Positions 8,548-17,162 are shown, numbered from the stretch's first letter. The stretch is DNA of 24,780 nt from Calditrichota bacterium (GCA_013150955.1 JAADJD010000011.1:1-24780), one strand, 5' to 3'. A program made the numbers and translations. The notes: generated by a model from the letters alone, not told the origin.

Positions 8548-8991
8548 ATGTTCCAGCGCATCCTGGTGGCTGCAGATGGGAGTCGCTCGGCGTTCCTGGC
8601 GGCACGCAAGGCGATCGCTTTAGCTGCTCAATTCAGTGCCCGGTTAAAAATTGTGGTCGTCATTGATCAACGGGTGTTTTATATGCCCCACGACATCATC
8701 CCCGACAACAGCCCCTTTTTTAAGATTCTGAAAGATTTGCGGAAGGGTGCCGCACAAATTTCTACCCGCATCGAAAAGGAAGCTCAATCGGCAGGACTGA
8801 CCCACGTGGAGGTGGAGATCCTGGAGGGAACGGTGGTGGACGAAATTCTGAACGCTGTCCGTAATTTCAAATCGGATTTGCTCATCATCGGTGCCATCGG
8901 TAAGACCGGGGAGAGTCGGGGAGTGCTGGGGAGTACGGCACAGGCCCTGGCGGTGCAGGCGCCCTGTTCCATCCTGATCGTTCGCCAGTGA
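8548..8991 (+). CDS. Universal stress protein (UspA family, ATP-binding type)
   Basis: A single-domain Usp of 147 residues, the usual length. It opens MFQRILVAADGSRSAFLAARKA and closes with the nucleotide-binding signature G-2x-G-9x-G-S (residues of GAIGKTGESRGVLGS), then APCSILIVRQ. This is the ATP-binding rather than the UspA-proper type. The start is set at the second of two adjacent ATGs because AAGAAAGGA lies 7 bases before it; an in-frame upstream ATG at 8503 lies next to repeat DNA and is unlikely. Such proteins bind ATP or AMP and help cells survive starvation or redox stress; the partner is unknown. Confidence 0.93.
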   Translation: MFQRILVAADGSRSAFLAARKAIALAAQFSARLKIVVVIDQRVFYMPHDIIPDNSPFFKILKDLRKGAAQISTRIEKEAQSAGLTHVEVEILEGTVVDEILNAVRNFKSDLLIIGAIGKTGESRGVLGSTAQALAVQAPCSILIVRQ

Positions 8992-9127
8992 GGAATATTC
9001 CGGGTAGAATGCCGGGGAAAAGGAAGGTGGAAAAAATACCATCAATCGTCTCCAGGAAATTGGATTCCGGATCTTCACCATCCAGTAAAAGTGTTTGAAA
9101 GGTTTATTTCGAAAAGGAGGCAGGGGG

Positions 9128-9220
9128 ATGGAGAGCACGGATCGAATTTTTAAAAAACGGGAGACGGGTGATACGGGACGGGGAATCGATAAAAGCGGGG
9201 AGCAGATTTGCCATGTTTAA
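9128..9220 (+). CDS. Possible 30-residue leader ORF overlapping pyruvate kinase
   Basis: ATG at 9128 is preceded by AAAAGGAGG with a 7-base spacer, the strongest ribosome site in this part of the window. The frame runs 30 codons (MESTDRIFKKRETGDTG...) and stops at TAA 9218-9220. That overlaps the pyruvate kinase start at 9213 by 8 bases (ATGTTTAA). Such an arrangement would couple pyk translation to the leader. The peptide is basic and polar, with no recognisable domain. It was too short for ordinary gene calling, and translation is inferred only from the ribosome site and overlap. Confidence 0.5.
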   Translation: MESTDRIFKKRETGDTGRGIDKSGEQICHV

Positions 9221-10643
9221 ACGGACGAAAATTGTCGCCACCCTGGGCCCGGCAACGGCGTCGCGAGAGATGATTGCGGCGCTCATCCGCGCGGGGGTGG
9301 ACGCCTTCCGGTTGAATTTTTCCCACGGAAACTACCGGGAACATGCCCGTTTTATTCGCTGGATTAAACAGGAGCGGGATGCGCAGGGGAAGGCCGTGGC
9401 CATTGTGCAGGACTTGAGCGGCCCGAAAATTCGTGTGGGCAGCCTGACCCGTGGCAAGGTGCATTTGCAGGAAGGCTCCCGCGTGGTGTTAAACGCCGAT
9501 CTGCAAATCTCTGACGGACAGGAAATTCCCGTAACCTATTCCGGTTTTGCACAGGACGTGCGTCCCAATACTCGACTGCTGCTGGCGGATGGCTCGATTG
9601 AATTGAACATCGTTCGAGTGGAGCCGCCCAGGGTGTACGCGGATGTGGTGGTCGGGGGTGAGTTGAGCTCTCACAAAGGCATTAATTATCCCGAAGGCAG
9701 TTTTAATCTACCGGCTTTAACGGATAAAGATCGGGAAGACCTCAAGTTTGGTCTGGAACACGGGGTGGACGTGGTGGCGCTTTCCTTTGTGCGCACGGTT
9801 CAGGATATTGAAATGGCCCGCCAGGTGTGCCAGGAGATGACGCGCCAGGTGCCGCTGTATGCCAAGATCGAAAAGCACGAGGCGGTGAAGAATTTTCTGG
9901 ATATTGTGCAGGCCGCCGATGGGGTGATGGTGGCCCGCGGCGATCTGGGCGTGGAAATCCCGCTGGAAGAAGTGCCGCTGGTGCAAAAACAAATCATTCG
10001 CCTGTCCAATTTACACGGTAAGCCGGTCATCACCGCCACTCAGATGCTACTGTCCATGGTGGAAAATCCCCGACCCACACGGGCGGAAGTGACCGATATT
10101 GCCAACGCCATCCTGGATGGAACCGATGCCATCATGTTATCCGATGAAACCGCGGTGGGCAAATACCCCATTAAAGCGGTGGAAATGATGTCCCGCATTG
10201 CCCGCCAGACGGAACGCAACTTTCCCTTTTACCGCAACTACATGGACATGGAAATGGCCATTTCCCAGACCCGCCAAATTCCCGAATCCATTTCCCACAG
10301 CGTGGTGCAGCTTTCGCGGGATTTAAATTCGCGGATCATCATCTGTCCCACCACCAGCGGCTTTACCGCCCAGATGATCTCCCGTTTTCGGCCGCAGGCA
10401 CTGATCTACGCCTTAACCCCGGAAAAGTCGACCCTGTACCGGCTGGCGTTGCTGTGGGGAGTCTTTCCGCGGTACCTGCCCTACAAAAAGCATACCTCAC
10501 GATTGTTCCAGACGGCACTGGAAATGGCTCACAAGGAAGCCCTGCTGGATGAGGGCGAGGCCTATGTCATTACCGCCGGATATCCCTTTGGAACCGGCCG
10601 AACCACCAATCTGATAAAAGCCGGAAGGTTTCGGGATATTTAG
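9213..10643 (+). CDS. pyk: Pyruvate kinase
   Basis: Catalyses phosphoenolpyruvate + ADP to pyruvate + ATP, the last step of glycolysis, in the cytoplasm. The 476-residue protein (numbered from ATG 9213) opens RTKIVATLGPAT and has RLNFSHG at 33-39, DLSGPKIRVG, the active-site loop AKIEKHEAV with catalytic K218, and VARGDLGVEIP. The nucleotide and metal site TATQMLLSMVENPRPTRAEVTDIANAI is around 272-300, followed by the C-terminal allosteric domain. Length is normal. An upstream in-frame GTG (9168) is less likely: it lacks a ribosome site and would add 15 residues of no known family. The likely start overlaps the leader ORF at 9128-9220. Confidence 0.97.
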   Translation: MFKRTKIVATLGPATASREMIAALIRAGVDAFRLNFSHGNYREHARFIRWIKQERDAQGKAVAIVQDLSGPKIRVGSLTRGKVHLQEGSRVVLNADLQISDGQEIPVTYSGFAQDVRPNTRLLLADGSIELNIVRVEPPRVYADVVVGGELSSHKGINYPEGSFNLPALTDKDREDLKFGLEHGVDVVALSFVRTVQDIEMARQVCQEMTRQVPLYAKIEKHEAVKNFLDIVQAADGVMVARGDLGVEIPLEEVPLVQKQIIRLSNLHGKPVITATQMLLSMVENPRPTRAEVTDIANAILDGTDAIMLSDETAVGKYPIKAVEMMSRIARQTERNFPFYRNYMDMEMAISQTRQIPESISHSVVQLSRDLNSRIIICPTTSGFTAQMISRFRPQALIYALTPEKSTLYRLALLWGVFPRYLPYKKHTSRLFQTALEMAHKEALLDEGEAYVITAGYPFGTGRTTNLIKAGRFRDI

Positions 10644-10989
10644 GTGCTGCGGTTGGAAGAATGGATGGCTCGACAGGCAGAAGTGGCGGTATTTGCCATT
10701 TCCGTTTCATCCCCGAAAAAATCCCGATGCGGTTGAACCCGGATAATGGCTTAGACCATGAATGACACGAATTAACACAAATAAAACCAATAAAATGAAT
10801 TGGATTTTGTCTGGATGAAAATGGGTTCCAGGGTTTATTCGCGATTTTGTTGACATTTTTGGGTATCATTCGCGTGATTCGCGGTTTAATAATTATTTGG
10901 GTTTCATGCATTATTTGAGTTTAAAGGAGTGCTCGGCATCGTGAAGGATTTTTCTTGCTAAGATAATGCCAATTCGCTAATTTTCTTTG
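10644..10989. repeat. Gap holding a dispersed inverted-repeat element (10738-10901)
   Basis: The element starts CCCGGATAATGG at 10738 and ends in ATTATTTGGG at 10901, again with imperfect inverted-repeat ends (ACCATGAATGACACGAATT against ATTCGCGTGATTCGCGG). A partial extra end follows to about 10921. The flanks, 10644-10737 and 10922-10989, contain no recognisable gene. The minus-strand ORF over this stretch is repeat-derived. Confidence 0.7.
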
Positions 10990-12384
10990 ATGAAGAAACT
11001 GAAACGAAAACAGGAAATCGTTCTGGACATCGAGAAAGTCGCCTTTGGAGGGCAGGGGATTGGCCGAATGGACGACTTTGTGGTGCTGGTGGATCAGACC
11101 CTACCCGGCGACCGGGTGCGGGCGCGGCTGCGCAAGGTGAAAAAGAATTATGCCGAAGCCTTTCCCATCGAGATTCTGGAAGCCTCCCACCTGCGCATCG
11201 AAGCCCCCTGTAAGCATTTCGGGTACTGTGGAGGCTGCAAGTGGCAGAACGTGCCCTACACGGTTCAGCTGAAGTTTAAAAAAGCCCACGTCCTGGAATC
11301 ACTGGAGCACATCGGCAAAATCTCTCCGGAAACGATTCACGATGTGCTGCCTGCACCGCAAATTTTCGGGTATCGCAATAAAATGGAATTTTCCTTTTCC
11401 GATAATCGCTGGCTAACGCCAGAGGAGCTGAATCGGCCCGAAATCAAGAAAGATTTTGCCCTGGGATTTCATGTCCCCCGCTTTTTCGATCGCGTCATCG
11501 ACATCGAGAAATGCTGGCTGCAGAGCGATCTTCTGAATGAGATCCTGGACTTTTCCCGTTCTTTTTTCAGAAACTCCGGCATCCCGGTGTACCATCTGCG
11601 CAAGCATGAGGGCATCCTGCGATATCTGATGCTGCGCCAGTCTTTTGCCTTCGAGGAAGTGATGGTCAACGTGGTCACCGCGGAAAATATCGTGGATCGA
11701 CTGAAACCATTCAGTGAGCAACTGGTGAAACGGTTCCCGCAGGTGGTGAGCGTGGTGAACAATGTGAACACCCGTTCCGGACAGACGGCGTTTGGAGAGC
11801 AGGAATTTCTGGTATACGGGCGTCCCACCATTCGCGAAAAGCTGGGAGATTTCATTTTCGAAATCTCGGCCAATTCCTTTTTCCAGACCAACACCCTGCA
11901 GGCGGAAAATCTGTACCGGATTGTTGCCGAATACGCCCGGTTGCAGGGTCACGAAACCGTCTGGGATATGTATTCGGGTACCGGTACCATTGCCATATTT
12001 CTGTCCCCTTATGCCCGGCAGGTCATTGGATTCGAACTGGTGGAAAGCGCCGTCGAAGACGCCCGCCGAAATGCCGAATTGAACCGCATTGCCAATTGCA
12101 CCTTTGTGCAGGGGGACATTCGTACCCGGATGAAGGCGTATCAGCATGCGCCGCCGGATGTGGTCATCTGCGATCCGCCCCGTGCGGGAATGCATCCGGA
12201 TGTGGTGCAATTTTTAAAACAGCTGCGTCCCGAACGGCTGGTTTACGTTTCCTGCAATCCCACAACCATGGCGCGGGATCTTGGGGGATTGATCCCGTTT
12301 TACCGGCTGGTGGAAGTGCAGCCAGTGGATATGTTCCCCCATACGCATCATATCGAAAGCGTGGCACGGTTGGAGCGGAAATGA
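10990..12384 (+). CDS. rlmD: 23S rRNA (uracil-5-)-methyltransferase, RlmD/RumA type
   Basis: An SAM-dependent methyltransferase making 5-methyluridine in rRNA. Numbered from ATG 10990 (464 residues): an N-terminal TRAM RNA-binding domain covers about 5-65. Four cysteines for a 4Fe-4S cluster follow (C74, C80, C83 and C175). The SAM-binding motif is DMYSGTGTIAIFL near 325-337. VICDPPRAGM comes next, and the catalytic nucleophile is C422 in YVSCNPTTMARDL. The presence of TRAM favours RlmD or RlmCD over RlmC; the exact uridine cannot be told from sequence. No clear ribosome site precedes the start, and TTG 10987 is also possible. The stop overlaps the next methyltransferase by 4 bases. Confidence 0.92.
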   Translation: MKKLKRKQEIVLDIEKVAFGGQGIGRMDDFVVLVDQTLPGDRVRARLRKVKKNYAEAFPIEILEASHLRIEAPCKHFGYCGGCKWQNVPYTVQLKFKKAHVLESLEHIGKISPETIHDVLPAPQIFGYRNKMEFSFSDNRWLTPEELNRPEIKKDFALGFHVPRFFDRVIDIEKCWLQSDLLNEILDFSRSFFRNSGIPVYHLRKHEGILRYLMLRQSFAFEEVMVNVVTAENIVDRLKPFSEQLVKRFPQVVSVVNNVNTRSGQTAFGEQEFLVYGRPTIREKLGDFIFEISANSFFQTNTLQAENLYRIVAEYARLQGHETVWDMYSGTGTIAIFLSPYARQVIGFELVESAVEDARRNAELNRIANCTFVQGDIRTRMKAYQHAPPDVVICDPPRAGMHPDVVQFLKQLRPERLVYVSCNPTTMARDLGGLIPFYRLVEVQPVDMFPHTHHIESVARLERK

Positions 12385-12962
12385 GAAAGTTGAGTTTTGA
12401 GGAAATTACCCGGCTGCGTCCCACGCCGGACGCATTGAAACGGATGCCCCGTTTGCCGGTCATCACCGTGCTGGATAACATCCGCAGTCTGTACAACGTG
12501 GGCTCGATTTTTCGAACCGCCGATGGCGTGCGCATGGAAGCCCTGTATCTAACCGGCATCACCGGCTACCCTCCGCGAAAGGAGATTGAAAAAACCGCAC
12601 TGGGGGCCACCGAAACCGTTCCCTGGAAATACTGGAAGGATGCGCGCCAGGCCGTTCAACAGCTGAAGCAATCTGGCTACACCATCCTGGCTCTGGAACA
12701 CACCACGGAAAGCGTTCCCTATTCGGAAGTGCAGTATCGTTTCCCTCTGGCACTGATCCTGGGGAACGAAGTGTTCGGGGTTCAGGACGAATTGTTACCG
12801 CTGGTGGACGCGGCAATCGAGATTCCCATGCTGGGGGCAAAGCAATCCCTGAATGTCAGTGTGGCGTTTGGGGTGGTTGCATATCACCTGCTCAATGTGT
12901 ATTTTTCCATCAATCCGGCATTTGCCGTGGCGGAAAACGAGGGAACTAACATAGGGTTATAA
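12381..12962 (+). CDS. SpoU/TrmH-family RNA 2'-O-methyltransferase
   Basis: A SPOUT-fold methyltransferase of 193 residues. It carries motif 1 (VLDNIRSLYNVGSIFRTAD, with the conserved Asn and Arg), motif 2 (LALILGNEVFGV) and motif 3 (IEIPMLGAKQSLNVSVAFGVV), which together build the trefoil-knot SAM site. It has no extra N-terminal RNA-binding domain, so it could act on tRNA or rRNA; the target is not determined. The real start is the ATG at 12381, overlapping the rlmD stop as ATGA with GGAGCGG upstream; the frame is open further upstream but only as a shadow of rlmD. The next gene starts 6 bases after its stop. Confidence 0.92.
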   Translation: MRKLSFEEITRLRPTPDALKRMPRLPVITVLDNIRSLYNVGSIFRTADGVRMEALYLTGITGYPPRKEIEKTALGATETVPWKYWKDARQAVQQLKQSGYTILALEHTTESVPYSEVQYRFPLALILGNEVFGVQDELLPLVDAAIEIPMLGAKQSLNVSVAFGVVAYHLLNVYFSINPAFAVAENEGTNIGL

Positions 12963-12968
12963 TATTCC

Positions 12969-14444
12969 ATGCCAGAAACGATCTTCATAGGTGCCAGACA
13001 GGATACCGAAGCCACCAAAATTTCGGAAAAATTAACCCGTACCGGTCTGATTACCCACCTGTTTGACAACGTGCGTCGGTTGCAGGAATGGATGGCCGAT
13101 GAGCTGCCCGATGTGCTGGTACTGGATCGGGATTTTTTCCACCAGCTGGAAGGGGATGCGGAGTTTGTGCAGAACATCCCGACCGTGGTGTACGGCAGCG
13201 GCATCGATCTGGGAGAGCGGGTGCGCCTGTTCGATAGCGGCGTGCGCGAGGTAGTGGACGCTACTGAAGAGCTGCCCGAGCGGGTGGCAGAGATTACCCA
13301 GATGGTTTTAAACCGTGCCCGGCACCTGCGTCCCTTACGGCAGAAGCGATTGACCTACGGAACGCTAAAGGTGTTTCCGCTGGGGGATTTGCTTCAGAAT
13401 GCCATTCTGGAATCCAAAAATCTGATCATGAAGATTCGCATGGACGGCTGGAATGCCAAGCTGCAGGTATTTCAGGGGCGACTGGTGCGCGCGGAAGCAC
13501 CTCACCTTTCGGGCATCGATGCGCTGCTGAAAGCCATGTTTTTGCCGGAAGGCACCTTTACCATCCGGGCGTTTGAACGGCACGAGGAAGTGACCACAGA
13601 GTTCCCATCGACCTTTGCTTTAATCGCAGAAGCCCGCTTTGAACATCAGAAAGTGCAGGCGTTTGTTCGCGCATACGAAATGGAGAATCCTTCCCTGCGG
13701 GTGGTGGAGCCCTTTCCGCAGAAGGTGCCGGATGAGCTGAAACAGTTGCTGGAGGCCATCAAGCGGTATCAACACTTTCGGGAAATCCTCATCAAACATC
13801 CGGCGCCGGTCTGGCGAACCTTCAAGCAGCTGGAATGGCTGATCCGGGAAGGCCTGGTGCAGGTTGCCCGTGAGGAAAAGCGGGTGGATCGGTTGCAGGA
13901 TCAGGATATTCAATTCCTTCGCCAGCATCTGTTCCCGGAGAACGTGCAGGAAGGCAAGATCATTGTGCTGGGACTGCCCACCTCTGGCAAAAGCGATTTG
14001 ATTCGAACCTTCGCCGGGTTGCAGAAAAGCCAGGTCAAGACGGTGCAATCGCTGGACTTTACCCGGATCCGATTGGCCAACGATTTGCGCCTGTCCCTGT
14101 TTGGCGTCTCCATCGAAGAATACTTTCAGCCCATCCTGGAAAAAATCTCCGAAGGCGTGTTGGCGATGATCTTTCTGGTGGATTATCAGCGTCCCGAACG
14201 TTTTGAATACACCAAATACCTCTTCCACCAGTTCATTCAAAACTATGATGTACCCTTTGTTGTGGGGGTGACCAACTGGGAGGATGGTGCCGAGGATGCC
14301 GTCAGGCGGGTGCGGGAGGCCCTGGAAGTACCCGACGCCCTGGAAATCCTTCCCGTACAGGTTACCAACTTTAAGGATTTGCGAAATTTGATTTACAATT
14401 TGCGAAATTACACCCGATTGGAGACCGAGGAAAAAAATGCTTGA
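12969..14444 (+). CDS. Pseudo-receiver + DUF4388 + small GTPase-like protein
   Basis: A 491-residue three-part signalling protein. Residues 1-115 have a receiver-like fold (DVLVLDRDF with D53) but lack the N-terminal acidic pair and the conserved lysine, so phosphorylation is doubtful. Residues about 120-205 match the DUF4388/PATAN type (LKVFPLGDLLQNAI, LQVFQGRLVRAEAPHLSGIDALL). Residues 330-480 form a Ras-like GTPase domain: P-loop GLPTSGKS at 335-342, then VLAMIFLVDYQ. The guanine-specificity motif is degenerate (TNWED at 435-439 instead of N/TKxD). It resembles small GTPases that act with MglA-type polarity or chemosensory systems. It overlaps the next gene by 8 bases and belongs to the run beginning at rlmD. 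Confidence 0.85.
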   Translation: MPETIFIGARQDTEATKISEKLTRTGLITHLFDNVRRLQEWMADELPDVLVLDRDFFHQLEGDAEFVQNIPTVVYGSGIDLGERVRLFDSGVREVVDATEELPERVAEITQMVLNRARHLRPLRQKRLTYGTLKVFPLGDLLQNAILESKNLIMKIRMDGWNAKLQVFQGRLVRAEAPHLSGIDALLKAMFLPEGTFTIRAFERHEEVTTEFPSTFALIAEARFEHQKVQAFVRAYEMENPSLRVVEPFPQKVPDELKQLLEAIKRYQHFREILIKHPAPVWRTFKQLEWLIREGLVQVAREEKRVDRLQDQDIQFLRQHLFPENVQEGKIIVLGLPTSGKSDLIRTFAGLQKSQVKTVQSLDFTRIRLANDLRLSLFGVSIEEYFQPILEKISEGVLAMIFLVDYQRPERFEYTKYLFHQFIQNYDVPFVVGVTNWEDGAEDAVRRVREALEVPDALEILPVQVTNFKDLRNLIYNLRNYTRLETEEKNA

Positions 14445-15588
14445 CCTGTTGATTTATCTGCGGCAGGAGAATTATCGCCCGGAAATTAACCGCGTTTTTC
14501 CGGAAACCGAATATCAGGTGACCATTGCCAGCGATATGGAACAGGTGGTGCAGCGTTGCCAGGAAGACCTGTACGACCTGACGCTGGTGTGGGCAGAAAG
14601 CTATGATGAAATTGCCGATTTCCTGACCGTTTTAAGCATCCATAAATTCGATTATTTGCCGGTGATTGCCGTCTTGCGCTCGCCGGAGGAAGTGCCTGCC
14701 GTGTTAACCCTGCCCATTGCAGACTACGTGGTGTTGCCCGTCTCCCGTGTGGAGTTCTTTGCAAAAATCCGCTACGTGCTGCAGGATCTGGACATTCAGT
14801 CCACCGTGCTGGAAGGCATGAACTGGCAGGGCAGCCTGCAGGAATACAATCTGGTGGATTTGATCCAGATGGTAGAATCTGGCCAGAAGGATGCCATCCT
14901 GTTGATGCAGTACGGGGACAGGCAGGGAGAATTGTTATTTCGCCAGGGGAAGCTCATTCAGGCGAAGTATCAGGATCTGACCGCACAGGCGGCGGTGTTT
15001 AAACTGGGATTCTGGTCGCAGGGCAATTTTCAAATTAAATTTTCCCGATTGCCTTCCATGGAAGTGCAAATCAAAGAATCCAATCAGGAAATCCTGATCC
15101 AGTTGATCCAGAAGCTGGCCGAACAGGAACGCCTGATGGAGGAACTTCCCTCGTATTTTGATGAGATTGTGGTGAATCCCCTGGTGCAACCCAATCATTT
15201 AACGCCCATTCAACAGCGCATTCGGGAATTTGCCGCCCATCCCACCACCATTTTTGAATTGTTAATCTCCTTGCCGGAAGACGATCGGGATTTGTTAAAG
15301 GAATTGAAGGAGATGATGGAAAAGGGATGGATCGGACGCCGGCAGGATATTGAAAAGCTGGTTATCGAGGAAGAACGGAAGAGCAGCCTGAGTAAGCTAT
15401 TCTCTTCGATTTCTTCCATTTTCAAGCGGCGCCAGGTGGTGCAATACGAAGAGATGATGGCCGAAGAAGCCGAGATGGAATTGCGAATCCCGCGCCTGCT
15501 GGTGAAGCGACGCTATCTGTCGGAAGCGGATCGCCAGTTGTTGAGTCGTGCATTTCAAACGGCACATTCGTCCGCGAAAAGAGAATAA
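14437..15588 (+). CDS. Pseudo-receiver + DUF4388 protein
   Basis: 383 residues, apparently a paralogue in layout of the upstream protein but without the GTPase. Residues 1-118 look like a strongly degenerated receiver: the phospho-acceptor region reads YDLTLVWAES without Asp, and the end reads DYVVLPVSRVEFF with Val in place of Lys. Residues about 128-215 are DUF4388 (WQGSLQEYNLVDLIQMVESGQKDAILLM, GELLFRQGKLIQAKY). Residues 235-310 look helical and winged-helix-like (PIQQRIREFAAHPTTIFELL). A charged tail follows (SSLSKLFSSISSIFKRRQ). The start overlaps the previous stop (ATGCTTGA), so the two are probably co-translated. Likely a scaffold or effector for the neighbouring GTPase; this is inference. 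Confidence 0.82.
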   Translation: MLDLLIYLRQENYRPEINRVFPETEYQVTIASDMEQVVQRCQEDLYDLTLVWAESYDEIADFLTVLSIHKFDYLPVIAVLRSPEEVPAVLTLPIADYVVLPVSRVEFFAKIRYVLQDLDIQSTVLEGMNWQGSLQEYNLVDLIQMVESGQKDAILLMQYGDRQGELLFRQGKLIQAKYQDLTAQAAVFKLGFWSQGNFQIKFSRLPSMEVQIKESNQEILIQLIQKLAEQERLMEELPSYFDEIVVNPLVQPNHLTPIQQRIREFAAHPTTIFELLISLPEDDRDLLKELKEMMEKGWIGRRQDIEKLVIEEERKSSLSKLFSSISSIFKRRQVVQYEEMMAEEAEMELRIPRLLVKRRYLSEADRQLLSRAFQTAHSSAKRE

Positions 15589-15674
15589 ATCAGTCGGATT
15601 AATGAATTGTGGAATCCCTGGAGCATCGGGAATGATTGACAAGCAGGGAAGAAGCCGATAGAGAGAGCCAGGAG

Positions 15675-16190
15675 ATGGAAATTTACGAAACACTATTTGT
15701 CCGGAATGGATTTGAGAAGAGCCTGGAAATTTTTAAGGTCTTGCCGGTCGATCGGCAGGAAATCATGGGCGTGTCTGTTTACCGCTATGAGGTGAACAGT
15801 TCCCTGGTGTTCCTGATTTATGATCTCAATCTGGAAAACCCGTTCTCGCCGCAATTATTTGATCATTTACAGCCGCATTTGAATGGCCTGGTGCTGGTGG
15901 CGCCAGAGGAAGTGGATGAGGTGGAGTTTTCGGGCAAAAGCTGGCTGGCGGGATTGCTGGAAGCCAGGACGGCGATTCCCACGGTGCTGGCGCTGCAGAT
16001 GGCGGATACGGCGTTTGCCTCCCTGGATGAAAGCATCCGGGAGCGGGGACTGTATCTGGGCCCGGCAGCACGACTGGTCTACTGGAACCCGGAGCATCCC
16101 GCATCCATGAAGAACATCTGGGAAACACTGTGGATGCGCATCGAGCCGGTGCGGTCGGAGGAGGCCTCCCGGGATGAAGGAAAAGGTTGA
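15675..16190 (+). CDS. GTPase-like protein without a P-loop, third gene of the DUF4388 cluster
   Basis: 171 residues, no named family recognised. The order of hydrophobic strands (SLVFLIYDL, NGLVLVAPEE, AIPTVLALQ, AARLVYWNPE) and a last helix (SMKNIWETLWM) parallels the second half of the GTPase domain in the protein at 12969. There, VPFVVGVTNW is followed by LEILPVQVTNFKDLRNLIYNL. No Walker A or N/TKxD is visible, so it would not bind GTP normally. ATG 15675 is chosen; TTG 15636 would add 13 charged residues. The ribosome site is poor (AGGAG directly abutting the ATG). It lies 86 bases after the second DUF4388 gene and before tRNA-Leu. Confidence 0.65.
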   Translation: MEIYETLFVRNGFEKSLEIFKVLPVDRQEIMGVSVYRYEVNSSLVFLIYDLNLENPFSPQLFDHLQPHLNGLVLVAPEEVDEVEFSGKSWLAGLLEARTAIPTVLALQMADTAFASLDESIRERGLYLGPAARLVYWNPEHPASMKNIWETLWMRIEPVRSEEASRDEGKG

Positions 16191-16230
16191 TTTGGACAGG
16201 CCGATCCTCTAAATTTGGCGGCGACGAATT

Positions 16231-16314
16231 GCGCGGGTGGCGGAATTGGCAGACGCGCCAGACTTAGGATCTGGTGCCCGAGAGGGTGTGTGGGTTCGAG
16301 TCCCACCCCGCGCA
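16231..16314 (+). tRNA. tRNA-Leu (anticodon UAG)
   Basis: A complete class II tRNA. The acceptor stem is GCGCGGG with CCCGCGC, the anticodon stem CCAGA with TCTGG encloses loop CTTAGGA, and the anticodon TAG is at 16265-16267. A long variable arm follows (GCCC-GAGA-GGGT), then T arm GTGGG-TTCGAGT-CCCAC. The discriminator base is A. CCA is not encoded (CGA follows), so it must be added after transcription. A dispersed repeat element begins 17 bases downstream. Confidence 0.97.
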
Positions 16315-16331
16315 CGAAAAATTGCATTCAT

Positions 16332-16496
16332 CCCGGATTATGCGTTAGACCACGAATGACACGAATTAACACAAATAAAACTAACAAAATCCATTGGATT
16401 AGATCTTGATGAAAATGTGTTCCGGGGTTTATTTCCGATTTTATGGATATTTCTGGGATACATTCGCGTGATTCGTGGTTTTGTGGATTATTTGGG
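16332..16496. repeat. Dispersed inverted-repeat element next to tRNA-Leu
   Basis: Starts CCCGGATTATGCG and ends GTGGATTATTTGGG, with the two ends imperfectly inverted (CACGAATGACACGAATT against ATTCGCGTGATTCGTGG). It is about 165 bases long, with no coding capacity. It supplies the first 18 codons of the open frame of the next gene, which is why that gene's upstream extension is not believed. Confidence 0.75.
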
Positions 16497-16523
16497 ATAA
16501 AAAGACGTCCTGGGAAATTTGTC

Positions 16524-17162
16524 ATGAAAATCGTATGGTTGATAGGATCAATCATCATCGGTGTTAGTTTTGGTTACGGTCAGGGAATGTATCTGGCGAA
16601 CGAAAATGGGCTGAGCGCAAGCATCGCGTATGGGCGGTTTAATTCGGATACGAAATTGGAATTATCCGGTTCATATTCACTAAAGGGTTACATTGATCTG
16701 TCCTATGCTCGATCTTTTATATTCGATAAAGAAAATTCCGAAAACGTTCAGAATGAGATTTTTACAAGAATTTACCTGTTTAAAAAGAGCCGCCTGTTTT
16801 TTTCCAGTGCTGTTGGTTTCGTATACCTGGAAGCGACAACTGACCTGTGGAAAAATTTCCCCTTTACATTCTTACGCAGGGGTCTGGCATTTCAGGGGGG
16901 CTTACATGTTGTCTTAAAAAATCAAAAATCGAAAAAATTAATTTCGTCGATTTTCTATCAGCATTCCAATCCTGTTGTGGAATATCGGACGCCACAGAAA
17001 AGCATTCTCAAGACATCGAGGGTTCGTTTGGTTATTTTTGAAGGGGCTGCTATTTATATGGTGGGACAAATGAGTTTCATCTTGGGCCCACGAATAAACC
17101 TGGATATTGATAGAGGCAGTATTTTTTATGGATTTAAATTTAGTGGCATGGTTAGACATTGA
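16524..17162 (+). CDS. Probable outer-membrane or secreted protein, unknown function
   Basis: 212 residues from ATG 16524. Residues 1-20 form a signal peptide (MKIVWLIGSIIIGVSFGYGQ, with cleavage plausible near GYGQG). The rest alternates polar and hydrophobic residues in short strands (LELSGSYSLKGYIDLSYAR, FFSSAVGFVYLEA, INLDIDRGSIFYGFKFSG) rich in Gly, Ser and aromatics. It ends near FKFSGMVRH, as small outer-membrane beta-barrels often do. No family is recognised. There is no good ribosome site. The open frame extends upstream to 16443 only through repeat DNA. The gene is more A+T-rich than those before tRNA-Leu and opens a low-G+C stretch that continues to about 21.8 kb. Confidence 0.65.
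   Translation: MKIVWLIGSIIIGVSFGYGQGMYLANENGLSASIAYGRFNSDTKLELSGSYSLKGYIDLSYARSFIFDKENSENVQNEIFTRIYLFKKSRLFFSSAVGFVYLEATTDLWKNFPFTFLRRGLAFQGGLHVVLKNQKSKKLISSIFYQHSNPVVEYRTPQKSILKTSRVRLVIFEGAAIYMVGQMSFILGPRINLDIDRGSIFYGFKFSGMVRH

Noticed and set aside
12096-12380. N-terminal extension of the SpoU-family methyltransferase
   Set aside because: It lies entirely within rlmD in another frame; the family start and the ATGA overlap fix the start at 12381.
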